IMG/VR virus record: IMGVR_UViG_3300035698_035323
Coordinates: 1-30,936 of that record
From: a virus
Reading direction: 5' to 3' (one strand)
Length of the DNA: 30,936 nucleotides
Part shown: positions 1-7,800 of the stretch, piece by piece
How the letters are laid out: every line of letters begins with the position of its first letter
Position numbering within the stretch: the stretch's first letter is position 1
Notes under the pieces: model-generated
What the model saw: the letters and a program-made list of their open reading frames with translations, nothing else
What the model was told of the DNA's origin: nothing
The model's database searches: none
Program-made: the position numbers and the translations under genes

Positions 1-867
1 TCATGAGTACCAGCCCTTCGTATTCACCTGCTTGCCGCACTCCGCCGACGCCTTCCGGACCGCATCATTGAACGGCATGTGCTCGAACGCGGTGAGGCCA
101 CTGTTCGGAGTGCAGTTGACAACGGTGAACTGCGATCGCTTGAAGTAGTCGCGCATCGCTTCGAAGCGCTGGTTCAGCGATTCATAGAGCACGTTGTTGT
201 GACGGATGGCGGCGTTGGTGCGGGACTCGTCGAAGGCGTACTTGCGGTCGTCGTCCATCTTGAAGTCCGCGCCCACCAGGTAGACGGTGCGGAACCCGAG
301 ATAGTGCAGGAGCCGGAGCGCCACGAGCATGACGGAGCGTTTGCCCTTGATGCCGAGCGAGTCCTTGGTCGCGCTGTTGTTGCCCCAGCAGATCGTGTCC
401 TCATCGAGGAACTTGCGATGGTCGAAGTGTTCGCCGCGGCGGTAGAGCAACACCGATGGCATCTGCTTCACGCGGAACGCGCTCGGTTTCATCGTGCCAT
501 TCGGCTTCTGGATGCGGAGGCGACCGTTCCAACTCGACATCGGCACGAACTTCAGAATGCCCGGGTCCTTCCAGCCGGTGTCGATGAACCGGCCTGGCGA
601 ATCGACGCACGTCCACAGGTTCGGTCGGTACACGGACCACGAGTTGTTGGCGCCCATCGTCACGATGCCGCGTTTGCTCAGTTCCGACAGATCGTGCTCG
701 GCCAAAGACGGTCCCGAGAGAACGAGGAACGCGCTGCGCCCGCGATAGAAGTTCGAGAGCGAGACGCTGTCGAAGTCGGTCGTGTAGAGCCGCACGCCAC
801 TCTTCGCAGGCCGCTTCAGGTGCAGGCCTGCCTGCAATGCTGCGATGTCGCCGTCGTGATCACGCAT
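1..867 (-). CDS. Rossmann-like (DUF115/MptE-like) hypothetical protein
   Basis: This 288-aa protein is complete; its TGA occupies bases 3-1. Near residues 46-55 it has a strand followed by a glycine turn (AFLVLSGPSL), then GANNSW at about 72-77 and VGADFKMD near residue 200. The pattern resembles DUF115/MptE-like or sialyltransferase-like Rossmann proteins found in phage genomes. No catalytic residue can be assigned. Its ATG lies just inside the upstream methyltransferase gene, so the two are translationally coupled. Being at the distal end of the tail module beside a methyltransferase, it might modify a sugar or a virion component; that is inference. The family call is by eye and only moderately certain, while the gene itself is clear. 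Confidence 0.8.
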   Translation of the reverse strand: MRDHDGDIAALQAGLHLKRPAKSGVRLYTTDFDSVSLSNFYRGRSAFLVLSGPSLAEHDLSELSKRGIVTMGANNSWSVYRPNLWTCVDSPGRFIDTGWKDPGILKFVPMSSWNGRLRIQKPNGTMKPSAFRVKQMPSVLLYRRGEHFDHRKFLDEDTICWGNNSATKDSLGIKGKRSVMLVALRLLHYLGFRTVYLVGADFKMDDDRKYAFDESRTNAAIRHNNVLYESLNQRFEAMRDYFKRSQFTVVNCTPNSGLTAFEHMPFNDAVRKASAECGKQVNTKGWYS

Positions 868-1435
868 GCCATCCTCCCGTGATATAGCGTCCCGACTGCC
901 CGGCAGTCTCGACAGCGCCGACCCGCACGATCCGATCGATCCACCAGTCCAGTGGCTGGACTGTCGGATGGAGATTCTGTCCGTCCACCGTGATTCGGCT
1001 GGGGCGCGTGCAGATCGAGAAGATGAAGTGACCGCCCGCTCGCCCGAGCCGCCTCATCTCGGCCAGGACTGGATCAACGTCGTCGGGCAGCAGGTGCTCG
1101 AGGGCGTCGAACGAGGTCACGATGTCTGCGATGCCCGAGGCAAGTGGCACGCGATGCATCGGCGCGCCGATGTCCGCTTCGACGTTGGCGAAGTCGATGC
1201 CCAGCCCATCGATGCCACGACGGCGCAGCTCACGAATGAACGCGTTGTCGCCGCATCCCATGTCCACCACGAATCGCGGCTGCCACGAGATCACTGTCGC
1301 GTAAGCATGACGACCATGGTTGGTGCCGCCATACGCACGGTTGCCCTTGGAGCGACCCGCGAGCTTCAGGTATTTGCGCCGTTCAGCCTCGCGGCGTTCT
1401 TCGATCGGGATTGTCAGTGTCTCGTGATCAGGCAT
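860..1435 (-). CDS. Class I SAM-dependent methyltransferase
   Basis: The 191-aa protein has the class I methyltransferase signature. Motif I (VVDMGCGDN, residues 56-64) binds SAM, an acidic residue ends strand 2 (GIDFA, D81), and FDALEHL (109-115) resembles motif IV/post-II of the Methyltransf_11 group. This group methylates small molecules, sugars or proteins rather than DNA; there is no DPPY or NPPY motif. The start overlaps the stop of the gene before it and its own stop overlaps the next start, so it belongs to the tail operon. The substrate cannot be read from the sequence. A role with the neighbouring Rossmann-like protein in modifying a virion or surface glycan is inference. Confidence 0.85.
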   Translation of the reverse strand: MPDHETLTIPIEERREAERRKYLKLAGRSKGNRAYGGTNHGRHAYATVISWQPRFVVDMGCGDNAFIRELRRRGIDGLGIDFANVEADIGAPMHRVPLASGIADIVTSFDALEHLLPDDVDPVLAEMRRLGRAGGHFIFSICTRPSRITVDGQNLHPTVQPLDWWIDRIVRVGAVETAGQSGRYITGGWHA

Positions 1436-2435
1436 ACCACCACTCCGGAACGTCCATGTCGCACAGCACGATGGGGTTCAGCGCTTCGAAGACCCATCGC
1501 GTCTCACCCTGGAACGTGCGTTCGGCGCGCAACTCGACGATGACGTCTTCGGGAATCGGATGCAGCATGGGAACGGCCGCTCGCCTCGGCGGACAGTTCT
1601 CCAGTGCTCCAGGAATCAGGCATGCGCCGCCGTCGGCAAATCCCTCAGTGCCGCCGGCCTGTGCATGGATCACCGACAGATGCGCTTCGTAGCGGTTGAA
1701 GGCGGCCTTGGATGAGTCGCCTACCGAAGACAACCAGCCTTCGGAAGAGGATCCACTTGGTCTGATGTACTGACCGAAAGATGAACTGAGTGGGTCGCCG
1801 TCGAGGCGGACTTCTTCCCACTCGTAAAGCCAGCCGAATGTCCGGCCTTCGATCAACGTGGTCGATCCCAGCTTCGCGGCGAAGCGATCGCGATCCGCAG
1901 GACCCATCTCGATGAGAGCGAGCAGTTCGCCGGTGCCCGGTTCCTTCCAAAGGATGCGGGCCGCACCGGTGAAGCCGCTGCGGAGCACCTGCTCATCGGG
2001 GAACGTGTCAGCGTGCGAGTGCTCTTCGTTGATCACGTTGACAGTGGCAGGCGTGACACCGCGGATCACGGCCCAGCCGATCTTGCCAGCTGCAATGGGC
2101 TCGCGGGCGACGACAAATCGCCCGACGTATTCGTCCGTTGTGGTGATCGCTGCACCGATCAACGCTGCTCGACGTTTGAACTCGTCGGTGTTGCCCTCGA
2201 CGCCAGGCTCGATGATCGGGCGGTCGATACCGAGGATGCCGAATCGCGGCAGATCAGTGCCAGACTCGTTGCGGACCAGGATGAGGTGTTCTTGGGTGCC
2301 CGGCATCGTCGGCCCGGCGCCGGTGTCTGCGTCAATCCGGCGCGTGAGATGAGCCGCATCAACGAAGGCGTTGTACGCCCGTGCGGGAATGCGGAGTGGA
2401 TCGCCGGTTCGGACTTTGCGCAGGTGATCAGTCAT
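1428..2435 (-). CDS. Hypothetical tail-module protein
   Basis: A 335-aa protein with no signal peptide, membrane segment or recognisable catalytic motif. The N-terminal half (about residues 45-170) is rich in short beta strands, with alternating charged and hydrophobic residues and a GxAxIL(W/L) pattern typical of virion structural domains. The C-terminal third carries several cysteines and prolines (CLIPGALENCPP near 290). It lies directly downstream of another tail protein with an ATGA start/stop overlap and before the methyltransferase. Position after the tape measure gene suggests a distal tail or baseplate-associated component. I do not recognise a named family. Confidence 0.75.
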   Translation of the reverse strand: MTDHLRKVRTGDPLRIPARAYNAFVDAAHLTRRIDADTGAGPTMPGTQEHLILVRNESGTDLPRFGILGIDRPIIEPGVEGNTDEFKRRAALIGAAITTTDEYVGRFVVAREPIAAGKIGWAVIRGVTPATVNVINEEHSHADTFPDEQVLRSGFTGAARILWKEPGTGELLALIEMGPADRDRFAAKLGSTTLIEGRTFGWLYEWEEVRLDGDPLSSSFGQYIRPSGSSSEGWLSSVGDSSKAAFNRYEAHLSVIHAQAGGTEGFADGGACLIPGALENCPPRRAAVPMLHPIPEDVIVELRAERTFQGETRWVFEALNPIVLCDMDVPEWWYA

Positions 2436-3238
2436 GTGCCGATCCCCAGTGCCGCAAAGTTGCCCGAGTTGTAGGTTCGCTCGACGTATGCCGCGACCGG
2501 TCGCTTGACGAGGACCTGCGCTGTCTCATCCTCGACCTCGGCGTACCGCACCCAGAGATACTCCCAGCCCTTCTTGCTGATCCCACTGATGGGCCCGACC
2601 ACGAGGCCGGTTACGTTCGGGCTGCCGGCAAATCGGAATGTGATTTCCCAATCGCCGAGGCCACGCTTCGAACCCGACGCGCCGAGAAAGAGGCACTCGC
2701 CCGAGGCAAGCCCCTTGAAGCCAGCGTTGTTGACGGTGCCAGTGAGCGAAAAGAGTGTGCCTTTGTATGCCGAAGTCACGACTGCGTCGTCGAGATAGTG
2801 GGTCTCCGAGAACTGGTAGACCGGGACGGTGACATCCACGCCCTCGACGCCGTTGTCCGTGACTCCGATCGCGCCCTGGAAGTCGGGCGCGGTCTCACCG
2901 GCCGGCGCATAGGTGTTGATCGTCGAGCGGCTTTGCGTGATGTGCTGTGATCCACCTCCTGTGTCAAATGCGAAGGCTGACTCACCTGTCTGCGGCGGCT
3001 CCGTTTGCTCTTCGGTGCTGTACCGGACCACACCGTCCCACAGTTCATTCGCGATAGGTTCGACCTGAATTGTCCGGCGCGGCATGAGGTCGTACGTGGC
3101 GGGCGCAGCACTGCTGATATTCGAGAGCGCTGATTGCTCATCGTCCGTACCGAAGACGACGTACCGCAACTCCGCGCTCGGGTTGTCACCTGAGACGATG
3201 ATGCGGGAGTCGAACTTCTCTTCAACGACGATTGGCAT
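2432..3238 (-). CDS. Hypothetical tail protein after the tape measure
   Basis: This 268-aa acidic protein is rich in Ser, Thr, Gly and predicted beta strands and lacks membrane segments. It begins 30 bp after the tape measure stop and ends in an ATGA overlap with the next gene. In siphoviruses this slot usually encodes the distal tail protein or another tail-tip component. The C-terminal part (about 190-268: GDWEITFRFAGSPN, then KKGWEYLWVRYAEV) looks like a compact structural beta domain. I recognise it as a type of protein often found in phages of this layout but cannot give it a family name. The tail assignment rests on position. Confidence 0.75.
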   Translation of the reverse strand: MPIVVEEKFDSRIIVSGDNPSAELRYVVFGTDDEQSALSNISSAAPATYDLMPRRTIQVEPIANELWDGVVRYSTEEQTEPPQTGESAFAFDTGGGSQHITQSRSTINTYAPAGETAPDFQGAIGVTDNGVEGVDVTVPVYQFSETHYLDDAVVTSAYKGTLFSLTGTVNNAGFKGLASGECLFLGASGSKRGLGDWEITFRFAGSPNVTGLVVGPISGISKKGWEYLWVRYAEVEDETAQVLVKRPVAAYVERTYNSGNFAALGIGT

Positions 3239-3268
3239 GGTGATTCCGGGGGTCCAGGACCTCGCGTG

Positions 3269-5617
3269 CTACGCGAAGGTGAGTCCTCCAGTCCGAGCGG
3301 CAGCGACGAGTTGCTTCGTGTTGCGTGCGGTCTGTGCGGTGGCGTTGGCGGTTCGTGCCTGCGCGTCTGCGGAGCCCAGAAGACCTTGCGCTGCGGCAGC
3401 ATTGAACGTCCCGCGCACTGTTGCACCGCGGGCGATCGCTTGCCCGAGCCCTGCGATGCGGTCCTGAAACTCGTCGAGGAATTCCTGTGGTGATCGACGG
3501 CCATCCGGATCCTCGCCGGGCTCGCCTTCCTGGTCCTCACGTTGTTGCCGCGCCCGCTCGATCGCTTCGTCCAGCTTCGCTCGGGCTGCATCCAGTTCGC
3601 GCTGCGTCTCCGCGATCTTCTCGCCTGTGGCTTGGCGCAGCTTCTCCTGCGCCTCTTCGAACTGCCGTCCGATCTCAGCGAGTGTGGCGTCGTTCAGGTC
3701 GGCTGATTGCTCGTGTTGACGCTGGCGTCGCTGCTCACGCTCATCGATCCGGCGCTGCCCCTCGGCGTCGAGGTCATCGAGTCGTGATTCAAGTTGATCG
3801 TCAATGCCACGTTTCGCCGCCTCGACATCGAGCGACGAATCGAACAGTCCCTGGATCTCCAGCATTCGCTTGGCGACGAAGGATGTGGCGCTCTCCCAGA
3901 TCTTCTTGAAGCCCGTCGCGAAGCGAGACCATGTCTTGGAGAGGAACGCCGTCGTCTCAATCCACCCGACCTCGAGGGCGTGCCAGACAATCTGCCCGGC
4001 GGCCAGTGCTCCGAACCACATCTTCTGCGCCGTCGTGATGAAGAAGTTTCTGGCGCTGAGCCAGACGGAGTTGAGCGCGGCCACACCCTTCTGCCAGATG
4101 AGCTTGAGTGACAGCCAGAGAATCTCTGCGGCGAGGGCGACATCGCCAGAAGCCAGTGCATCGGTGATTCCTTGGACGACCTTCGTGGCGCGGTCGCGGA
4201 GCTTCCCGAACTGATCACCCAGCCAGGTGAGTGCTTCACCGGCCACGCCCGTGGAGATGACCAGAGCACCACCGAGCCCGACGACTGCAGCGATGACCAG
4301 ACCGATCGGCGAGAGCAAAGCCGCGATGGCGGCGCCGACGACACCGAGTGCTGTGCCAACGGCAGCGACGATCGAGGCCATGGCTCCGAATACGGCGCCG
4401 AGTCCGACAATCGCCGCGCCGGCAACCACAAGAGCGATCCCGACCGCAAGTGCGATCGCAGTCACCTTGGCGATCGTCGCGATCAGCTCACGATTGCGAT
4501 TGACCACTCTTGTGATCCATCCTGCAATTGCGGCGAGTGCATCTGCGGCTCGGCGAACGGGTTGCTCGATCGCTTCGCCAATCGCGATCGCGATGCCTTC
4601 CACAGCGGAGAGCAGACGCCGGAACGCGCCGCCAATCCCAGCGTCCATCTGATCTGCAGTCTGAACAGCGATGCCAGCGGAGCGGCGGATCTCATCGCGG
4701 AGCACCTCGAACGCCTGTGCTGACGACGCCAATTTGAGTGCGGCCGCTTGACCACGTCCAAAGAGCGTCTCAAAAAGGGCCAGGCGTTCGGCGGAGCCAA
4801 GTCCCTTCGTGGCTTTCGCCAGATCATTGAGGATGTCGGCAAGGGGTCGGAGGTTGCCGGACGCATCGACGGCATCGATCCCGATCTTGCGGAGTTCGGC
4901 CTGGCGAGATTCGTTGGAGAGGTTCTTGTATGCCCGGGCCAGGGCGTTGCCAGCGAGGCTGCCCTTGATGCCGTTGTTGGCGAGGATGCCGATGGCTGCC
5001 GCGACATCCTCAATGCTCTCGCCCGTCTCGACTGCGAGTGGGGCCACGGGTTTGAAGGCCTCGAAGAGATCCTCGAGGGTCTGGGCACTCTTGTTCGCCG
5101 TTGCGGTGAGCACGTCCGAGACGCGCCCCATCTCGGTCGCTGGGATGTTGAATCCCCGCAGAGCAGCACCGGCGATCTCCGTCGCGCGGGGCAGTTCCGT
5201 GCTGGTGGCACGAGCCAGAGCGAGCACCGATTCTGTGCTGTCGAGGATGGCTTGTGGTTGGAACCCAGCGCGACCCAGTTCCGTCATGGCCTCTGCGACC
5301 TGACCGGCCGTGAATGAGGTCGTTCGCCCGAGGCGTTTGGCCTCATCGCGCAGGGATGCGAACTGCTGTTCAGTTGCGCCCGTCACGGCGCGGACAACGC
5401 GCATGCGATCGTCGAAGCCAGCGAACACACGCGTCGAGATGGCAAAGCCAGCCGCGACGCCAGCGCTGATGCCCGCCAGACGCATCCCGATTGAGCGAAC
5501 GCTGTCCCCGAACGTACGAAGGCGGCGCTGGGCTCGCTTGAGTCCCGCTGTGAGTTTGTCGTTGACGCCGAGTTCGACGAAGGCGCGCCCGGCGCGAATG
5601 CCGCTTGTGCTGGCCAC
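3269..5617 (-). CDS. Phage tail tape measure protein (TP901 family)
   Basis: The 782-aa protein sets tail length and is threaded through the tail tube. Residues about 60-230 match the TP901 tape-measure core: FDDRMRVVRAVTGAT, then LGRTTSFTAGQVAEAMTELG and a helix-rich segment ending near NGIKGSLAGNAL. Residues about 375-470 are a long hydrophobic alanine/glycine/valine segment with several possible membrane-spanning helices, as usual for tape measures. Residues about 590-720 are charged coiled coil rich in Glu, Arg and Gln. The start is GTG with GGAGG upstream, close behind the gp10-like gene. A length near 780 aa implies a fairly short siphovirus tail. Confidence 0.95.
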   Translation of the reverse strand: MASTSGIRAGRAFVELGVNDKLTAGLKRAQRRLRTFGDSVRSIGMRLAGISAGVAAGFAISTRVFAGFDDRMRVVRAVTGATEQQFASLRDEAKRLGRTTSFTAGQVAEAMTELGRAGFQPQAILDSTESVLALARATSTELPRATEIAGAALRGFNIPATEMGRVSDVLTATANKSAQTLEDLFEAFKPVAPLAVETGESIEDVAAAIGILANNGIKGSLAGNALARAYKNLSNESRQAELRKIGIDAVDASGNLRPLADILNDLAKATKGLGSAERLALFETLFGRGQAAALKLASSAQAFEVLRDEIRRSAGIAVQTADQMDAGIGGAFRRLLSAVEGIAIAIGEAIEQPVRRAADALAAIAGWITRVVNRNRELIATIAKVTAIALAVGIALVVAGAAIVGLGAVFGAMASIVAAVGTALGVVGAAIAALLSPIGLVIAAVVGLGGALVISTGVAGEALTWLGDQFGKLRDRATKVVQGITDALASGDVALAAEILWLSLKLIWQKGVAALNSVWLSARNFFITTAQKMWFGALAAGQIVWHALEVGWIETTAFLSKTWSRFATGFKKIWESATSFVAKRMLEIQGLFDSSLDVEAAKRGIDDQLESRLDDLDAEGQRRIDEREQRRQRQHEQSADLNDATLAEIGRQFEEAQEKLRQATGEKIAETQRELDAARAKLDEAIERARQQREDQEGEPGEDPDGRRSPQEFLDEFQDRIAGLGQAIARGATVRGTFNAAAAQGLLGSADAQARTANATAQTARNTKQLVAAARTGGLTFA

Positions 5618-5620
5618 GGG

Positions 5621-6067
5621 TCATCCTCCGTTCCGGGGGCGAATGCTGTTGCGCCACACCTTGGGGAGGTTGGACCGTTCCTTCTCCAGTGCTGGAGCCA
5701 TGTACGGTCGAGCGGCAATGCGCACGGTTCGTCTCTGTGTCTTCCCTCTGCGACGACGGGTGACCACAGTTCGGCCACCGACCTCCAGCACGCTGGGAGC
5801 GGTGGAGCGTCGGAATCCAACGGGGCCCACAACCACAGACTCCCGTTGCCGGTCGTACCCGAACAGGATCAGGCGTCGCAGATGCCCGGCATGGCTGGAA
5901 GGCGGATCGCCAGGACGGCTCGTTCGCTTCCGCTTGCGGATGGAAGTGCGCGCCCGCGTTCGGATGAAGGCGCCGGCCTTTGACAAGACTCGGCGTTTGG
6001 CGCGATCGACTGCCCGCGTGACCTTGGGCCGATCGAAGAACATCGCGGTGATGCGCATGTCGATCAT
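5621..6067 (-). CDS. HK97 gp10-like / virion morphogenesis protein
   Basis: A very basic 148-aa protein. It has the layout of small gp10-like or virion-morphogenesis proteins: an N-terminal helix (residues about 15-45: VDRAKRRVLSKAGAFIRTRA), a PGDPPSSHAGHLRR loop, a strand segment (ESVVVGPVGF), and a conserved end of the type ARPYMAPALEKE followed by a helix. Such proteins act at the head-tail interface or terminate the tail tube. Its ATG overlaps the stop of the lipoprotein gene, and the tape measure follows 3 bp later. The location between the lysis-like genes and the tape measure is unusual, since connector genes normally come before the tail tube. Confidence 0.75.
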   Translation of the reverse strand: MIDMRITAMFFDRPKVTRAVDRAKRRVLSKAGAFIRTRARTSIRKRKRTSRPGDPPSSHAGHLRRLILFGYDRQRESVVVGPVGFRRSTAPSVLEVGGRTVVTRRRRGKTQRRTVRIAARPYMAPALEKERSNLPKVWRNSIRPRNGG

Positions 6068-6354
6068 GGCGTCTCCCCGCCCCCGGATACGCCCACGCCC
6101 CCGGAACGAAGATCATCCGGATGGACGAATCGCGGCGGTACGGCATACCAGCCCTCTGGCAACTGAACGCGGTCGTCCGACAGCACCCAATCGCCATCAA
6201 TCAGGCGGTACACCTGGCCCGTCGTCTCCGGTCCGATCCGCACCGGGGAGTCGTCCGTCACGAGTACGGTTCTCCCAGTCGCGCACCCGATCGCCGACAC
6301 GACGAAGAGCATCAGCATGGCGCTCGGCCACCTGGGCTGTCTTCGCCTTCTCAT
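6064..6354 (-). CDS. Phage lipoprotein, candidate outer-membrane spanin subunit
   Basis: The 96-aa product starting at 6354 has an Arg-rich n-region (MRRRRQPRW), a hydrophobic stretch (MLMLFVVSA) and a lipobox ending AIGC at about residues 21-24, so it should be lipidated and exported. The mature part includes VYRLIDGDWVLSDD and LPEGWYAVPPRF, a motif set I associate with planctomycete phage lipoproteins. The 5' half overlaps the preceding 74-codon gene in another frame, the arrangement seen in Rz/Rz1 spanins. An upstream in-frame ATG at 6426 would add 24 residues and spoil the signal peptide, so 6354 is preferred although its Shine-Dalgarno is weak. Lysis function is inference. Confidence 0.65.
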   Translation of the reverse strand: MRRRRQPRWPSAMLMLFVVSAIGCATGRTVLVTDDSPVRIGPETTGQVYRLIDGDWVLSDDRVQLPEGWYAVPPRFVHPDDLRSGGVGVSGGGETP

Positions 6355-6421
6355 GACGGGATTCGAGCCACTTGAACAGTGCGATGGCCAACGTTGCGAC
6401 GATCTGGGCGACGATGCGCAC
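6197..6421 (-). CDS. Small membrane/coiled-coil protein, candidate inner-membrane spanin (Rz-like)
   Basis: Starting at a GTG (6421) two bases after the TGA of the holin-like gene, this frame encodes 74 residues. It has one N-terminal hydrophobic helix (IVAQIVATLAIALFKWL) and then a charged helix (HEKAKTAQVAERHADALRRV and onward) suited to a periplasmic coiled coil, with a Gly/Pro/Asp-rich tail. This N-in membrane anchor plus coiled coil is the Rz (i-spanin) plan, and the lipoprotein frame is embedded in its 3' part. An in-frame opening continues upstream to 6475, but that part overlaps the holin-like gene. The protein is small and the call is from architecture and position only. Confidence 0.5.
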   Translation of the reverse strand: MRIVAQIVATLAIALFKWLESRHEKAKTAQVAERHADALRRVGDRVRDWENRTRDGRLPGADRTGDDGPGVPPD

Positions 6422-6422
6422 T

Positions 6423-6629
6423 TCACTTCGCTCCCACCTGTTCGCTGGACTTGTCGTTGTCCCGGGCGAGCACAAGGCCGATCCCAGCGGTGAGCGCGGT
6501 GATCACCGTGCTCCAGTCGGCCATGGTGGCCGGATCAGCATCGAACTGGTGTGCGACGGCCAAGGCGATCGCGGCCACGATTGCGGCAATCCCTGCCACT
6601 GTTGTCTTCCATGATTTTCCGAGGGTCAT
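6423..6629 (-). CDS. Two-helix membrane protein, holin-like
   Basis: A 68-aa protein with a basic N-terminus (MTLGKSWK), a first hydrophobic segment at about residues 9-29 (TTVAGIAAIVAAIALAVAHQ), a polar loop, a second segment at about 39-54 (STVITALTAGIGLVLA) and a charged end. Two membrane helices in under 80 residues is the class II holin plan. It overlaps the tail chaperone stop by ATGA and is followed by the spanin-like pair, which strengthens a lysis role. No endolysin gene lies beside it in this window, so the function is inferred from architecture and context. Confidence 0.65.
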   Translation of the reverse strand: MTLGKSWKTTVAGIAAIVAAIALAVAHQFDADPATMADWSTVITALTAGIGLVLARDNDKSSEQVGAK

Positions 6630-6919
6630 TGCTTCAGTACCTCCTTGGGCATGGCCTTGTCGATGAACACAGTCTTGAGTGCGCCGATGTCGGTCTTCAT
6701 GACCGGCATGGCGCGGGTGTATGGATCGAAGTCGCTCGGCCGGAACGCCCGCGTCTTCTTCGGGTCACGCTGCGTATTGGCGATCAACGCCATCTGCGCA
6801 CTCGTGCGCGACCACTCTGAACGCTGACGGCCGTCGGCCATCAGCAGCAACTCGCGCAAAGTCAGGGTGCCCGGATCGATTCCGATGATGCCGGCGCAAT
6901 GCCAGATGAGTCGCCAGCA
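6626..6919 (-). CDS. Tail assembly chaperone, second-frame segment (GT-type extension)
   Basis: After the first chaperone frame ends, the frame at -1 relative to it encodes a convincing protein segment from about 6916 to 6626: RLIWHCAGIIGIDPGTLTLR, then a Met-Ala-Asp-Gly stretch, SEWSRTSAQMALIANTQRDP and PSDFDPY. This is the typical content of the T part of a G/GT tail chaperone or of the small gene in that slot. No ATG, GTG or TTG lies in this frame between about 7172 and 6842, although the conserved-looking sequence starts near 6916. A -1 ribosomal slip is therefore more likely than independent initiation. The alternative is a 71-aa protein from the ATG at 6841. The left end given here is uncertain. 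Confidence 0.6.
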   Translation of the reverse strand, partial: CWRLIWHCAGIIGIDPGTLTLRELLLMADGRQRSEWSRTSAQMALIANTQRDPKKTRAFRPSDFDPYTRAMPVMKTDIGALKTVFIDKAMPKEVLKQ

Positions 6920-7347
6920 GTCGCGAGCGCCTCCTCGGCCATCCGTTCCAGTTCTCCGCTGTCCAGTTTCTGCTCGATCAGATCCCGCGCCTTGTCCATC
7001 ACCCGGCTCGTCGTTTCGAGTACGCGCCCGAGGTTCTTCCGATCCCTCGGGCTCGGGCAGAAAGACACGAGGTCCTCCAGCAGAGCGGTTGTGGCATGTT
7101 CGATGGCATCTCCGGCCATCGCTCGGCCAAAGTCCTCGTCTCCAATCTCCTGCTCGTCTGCCTGTGGTTTGCATACGGCGTAGACGATGTCGCACAGGAG
7201 AATCGGATCGCGGATGAGTTTCTCGATCAGTGTGCCATCGACGATCTCAAGGAGATCGACACCGACAAGATCACGCACGCGCTTTATCGCCGCGACGTTG
7301 ATCGAGATCTCCCACGACCGGTCATTGTTGTCCGTGAATGATCTCAT
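6862..7347 (-). CDS. Tail assembly chaperone (G-type), hypothetical
   Basis: The 161-aa acidic, helical protein lies between the tail tube and tape measure genes, the conserved slot of tail assembly chaperones. It starts with a short beta segment (NNDRSWEISINVAAIKRVRD) followed by DLLEIVDGTLIEKLIRDPIL, a pattern common in small chaperone proteins of this slot. The tail (about 125-161) is Ala/Ser/Glu-rich. The 3' third overlaps a second coding frame, so the natural products may be a short protein and a longer frameshifted one. The start lies 2 bp after the tail tube stop. Function is inferred from position and architecture. Confidence 0.75.
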   Translation of the reverse strand: MRSFTDNNDRSWEISINVAAIKRVRDLVGVDLLEIVDGTLIEKLIRDPILLCDIVYAVCKPQADEQEIGDEDFGRAMAGDAIEHATTALLEDLVSFCPSPRDRKNLGRVLETTSRVMDKARDLIEQKLDSGELERMAEEALATAGDSSGIAPASSESIRAP

Positions 7348-7349
7348 GA

Positions 7350-7787
7350 TCAGACCGCTCCGATCCAGCTGGGTGGTGTGACGGAATACGTCACCTTTGC
7401 CGTGACCGACACAGTGATCGCTTCTTCGAGCGCCTCGGAACGAGAGAACGACGTGATCATGAAGTCAGCCTGCAGGCCTTCGCCGCCGGGGGTGTCGCCG
7501 TCGAGGATCTGGAATCCGACGATGGCGTTGCCGAGGTAGGCGTCTCTGATGACGCCGAACCCGGCATCACCGGTGTCCCACACCATCTCGAACTCCACGC
7601 TTGCTTCCTTCAGCGTCGCGACGATGGCGCGCCACCCGGCGTTGGCGCGAGTGGTGACATCCGCCTCGCCCGCCTCGAGCGAGAGCGTGACGTCCTTTGT
7701 GTTGGTGAGCTCAAGCCACGAGCCGGCGGCGTCCTGGCCGTCGACCTTGTAGTTGAGGGTGGCTTCCATGCCGAGTTTGATGGCCAT
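7350..7787 (-). CDS. Phage tail tube protein
   Basis: A 145-aa protein with the features of the TP901/lambda-V type tail tube family: an N-terminal KLGMEATLNYKVDG strand pair, LTNTKDVTLSLEAGEADVTT (the ring-forming beta sheet), RANAGWRAIVATLKEASVEF, and a C-terminal FSRSEALEEAITVSVTAKVT strand. Hexamer rings of this protein stack to form the tail tube around the tape measure. It is placed correctly between the connector genes and the chaperone pair. ATG at 7787 has GGAAG upstream. The protein is of normal length for the family. Confidence 0.9.
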   Translation of the reverse strand: MAIKLGMEATLNYKVDGQDAAGSWLELTNTKDVTLSLEAGEADVTTRANAGWRAIVATLKEASVEFEMVWDTGDAGFGVIRDAYLGNAIVGFQILDGDTPGGEGLQADFMITSFSRSEALEEAITVSVTAKVTYSVTPPSWIGAV

Positions 7788-7800
7788 GGTCTTTGCTTCC

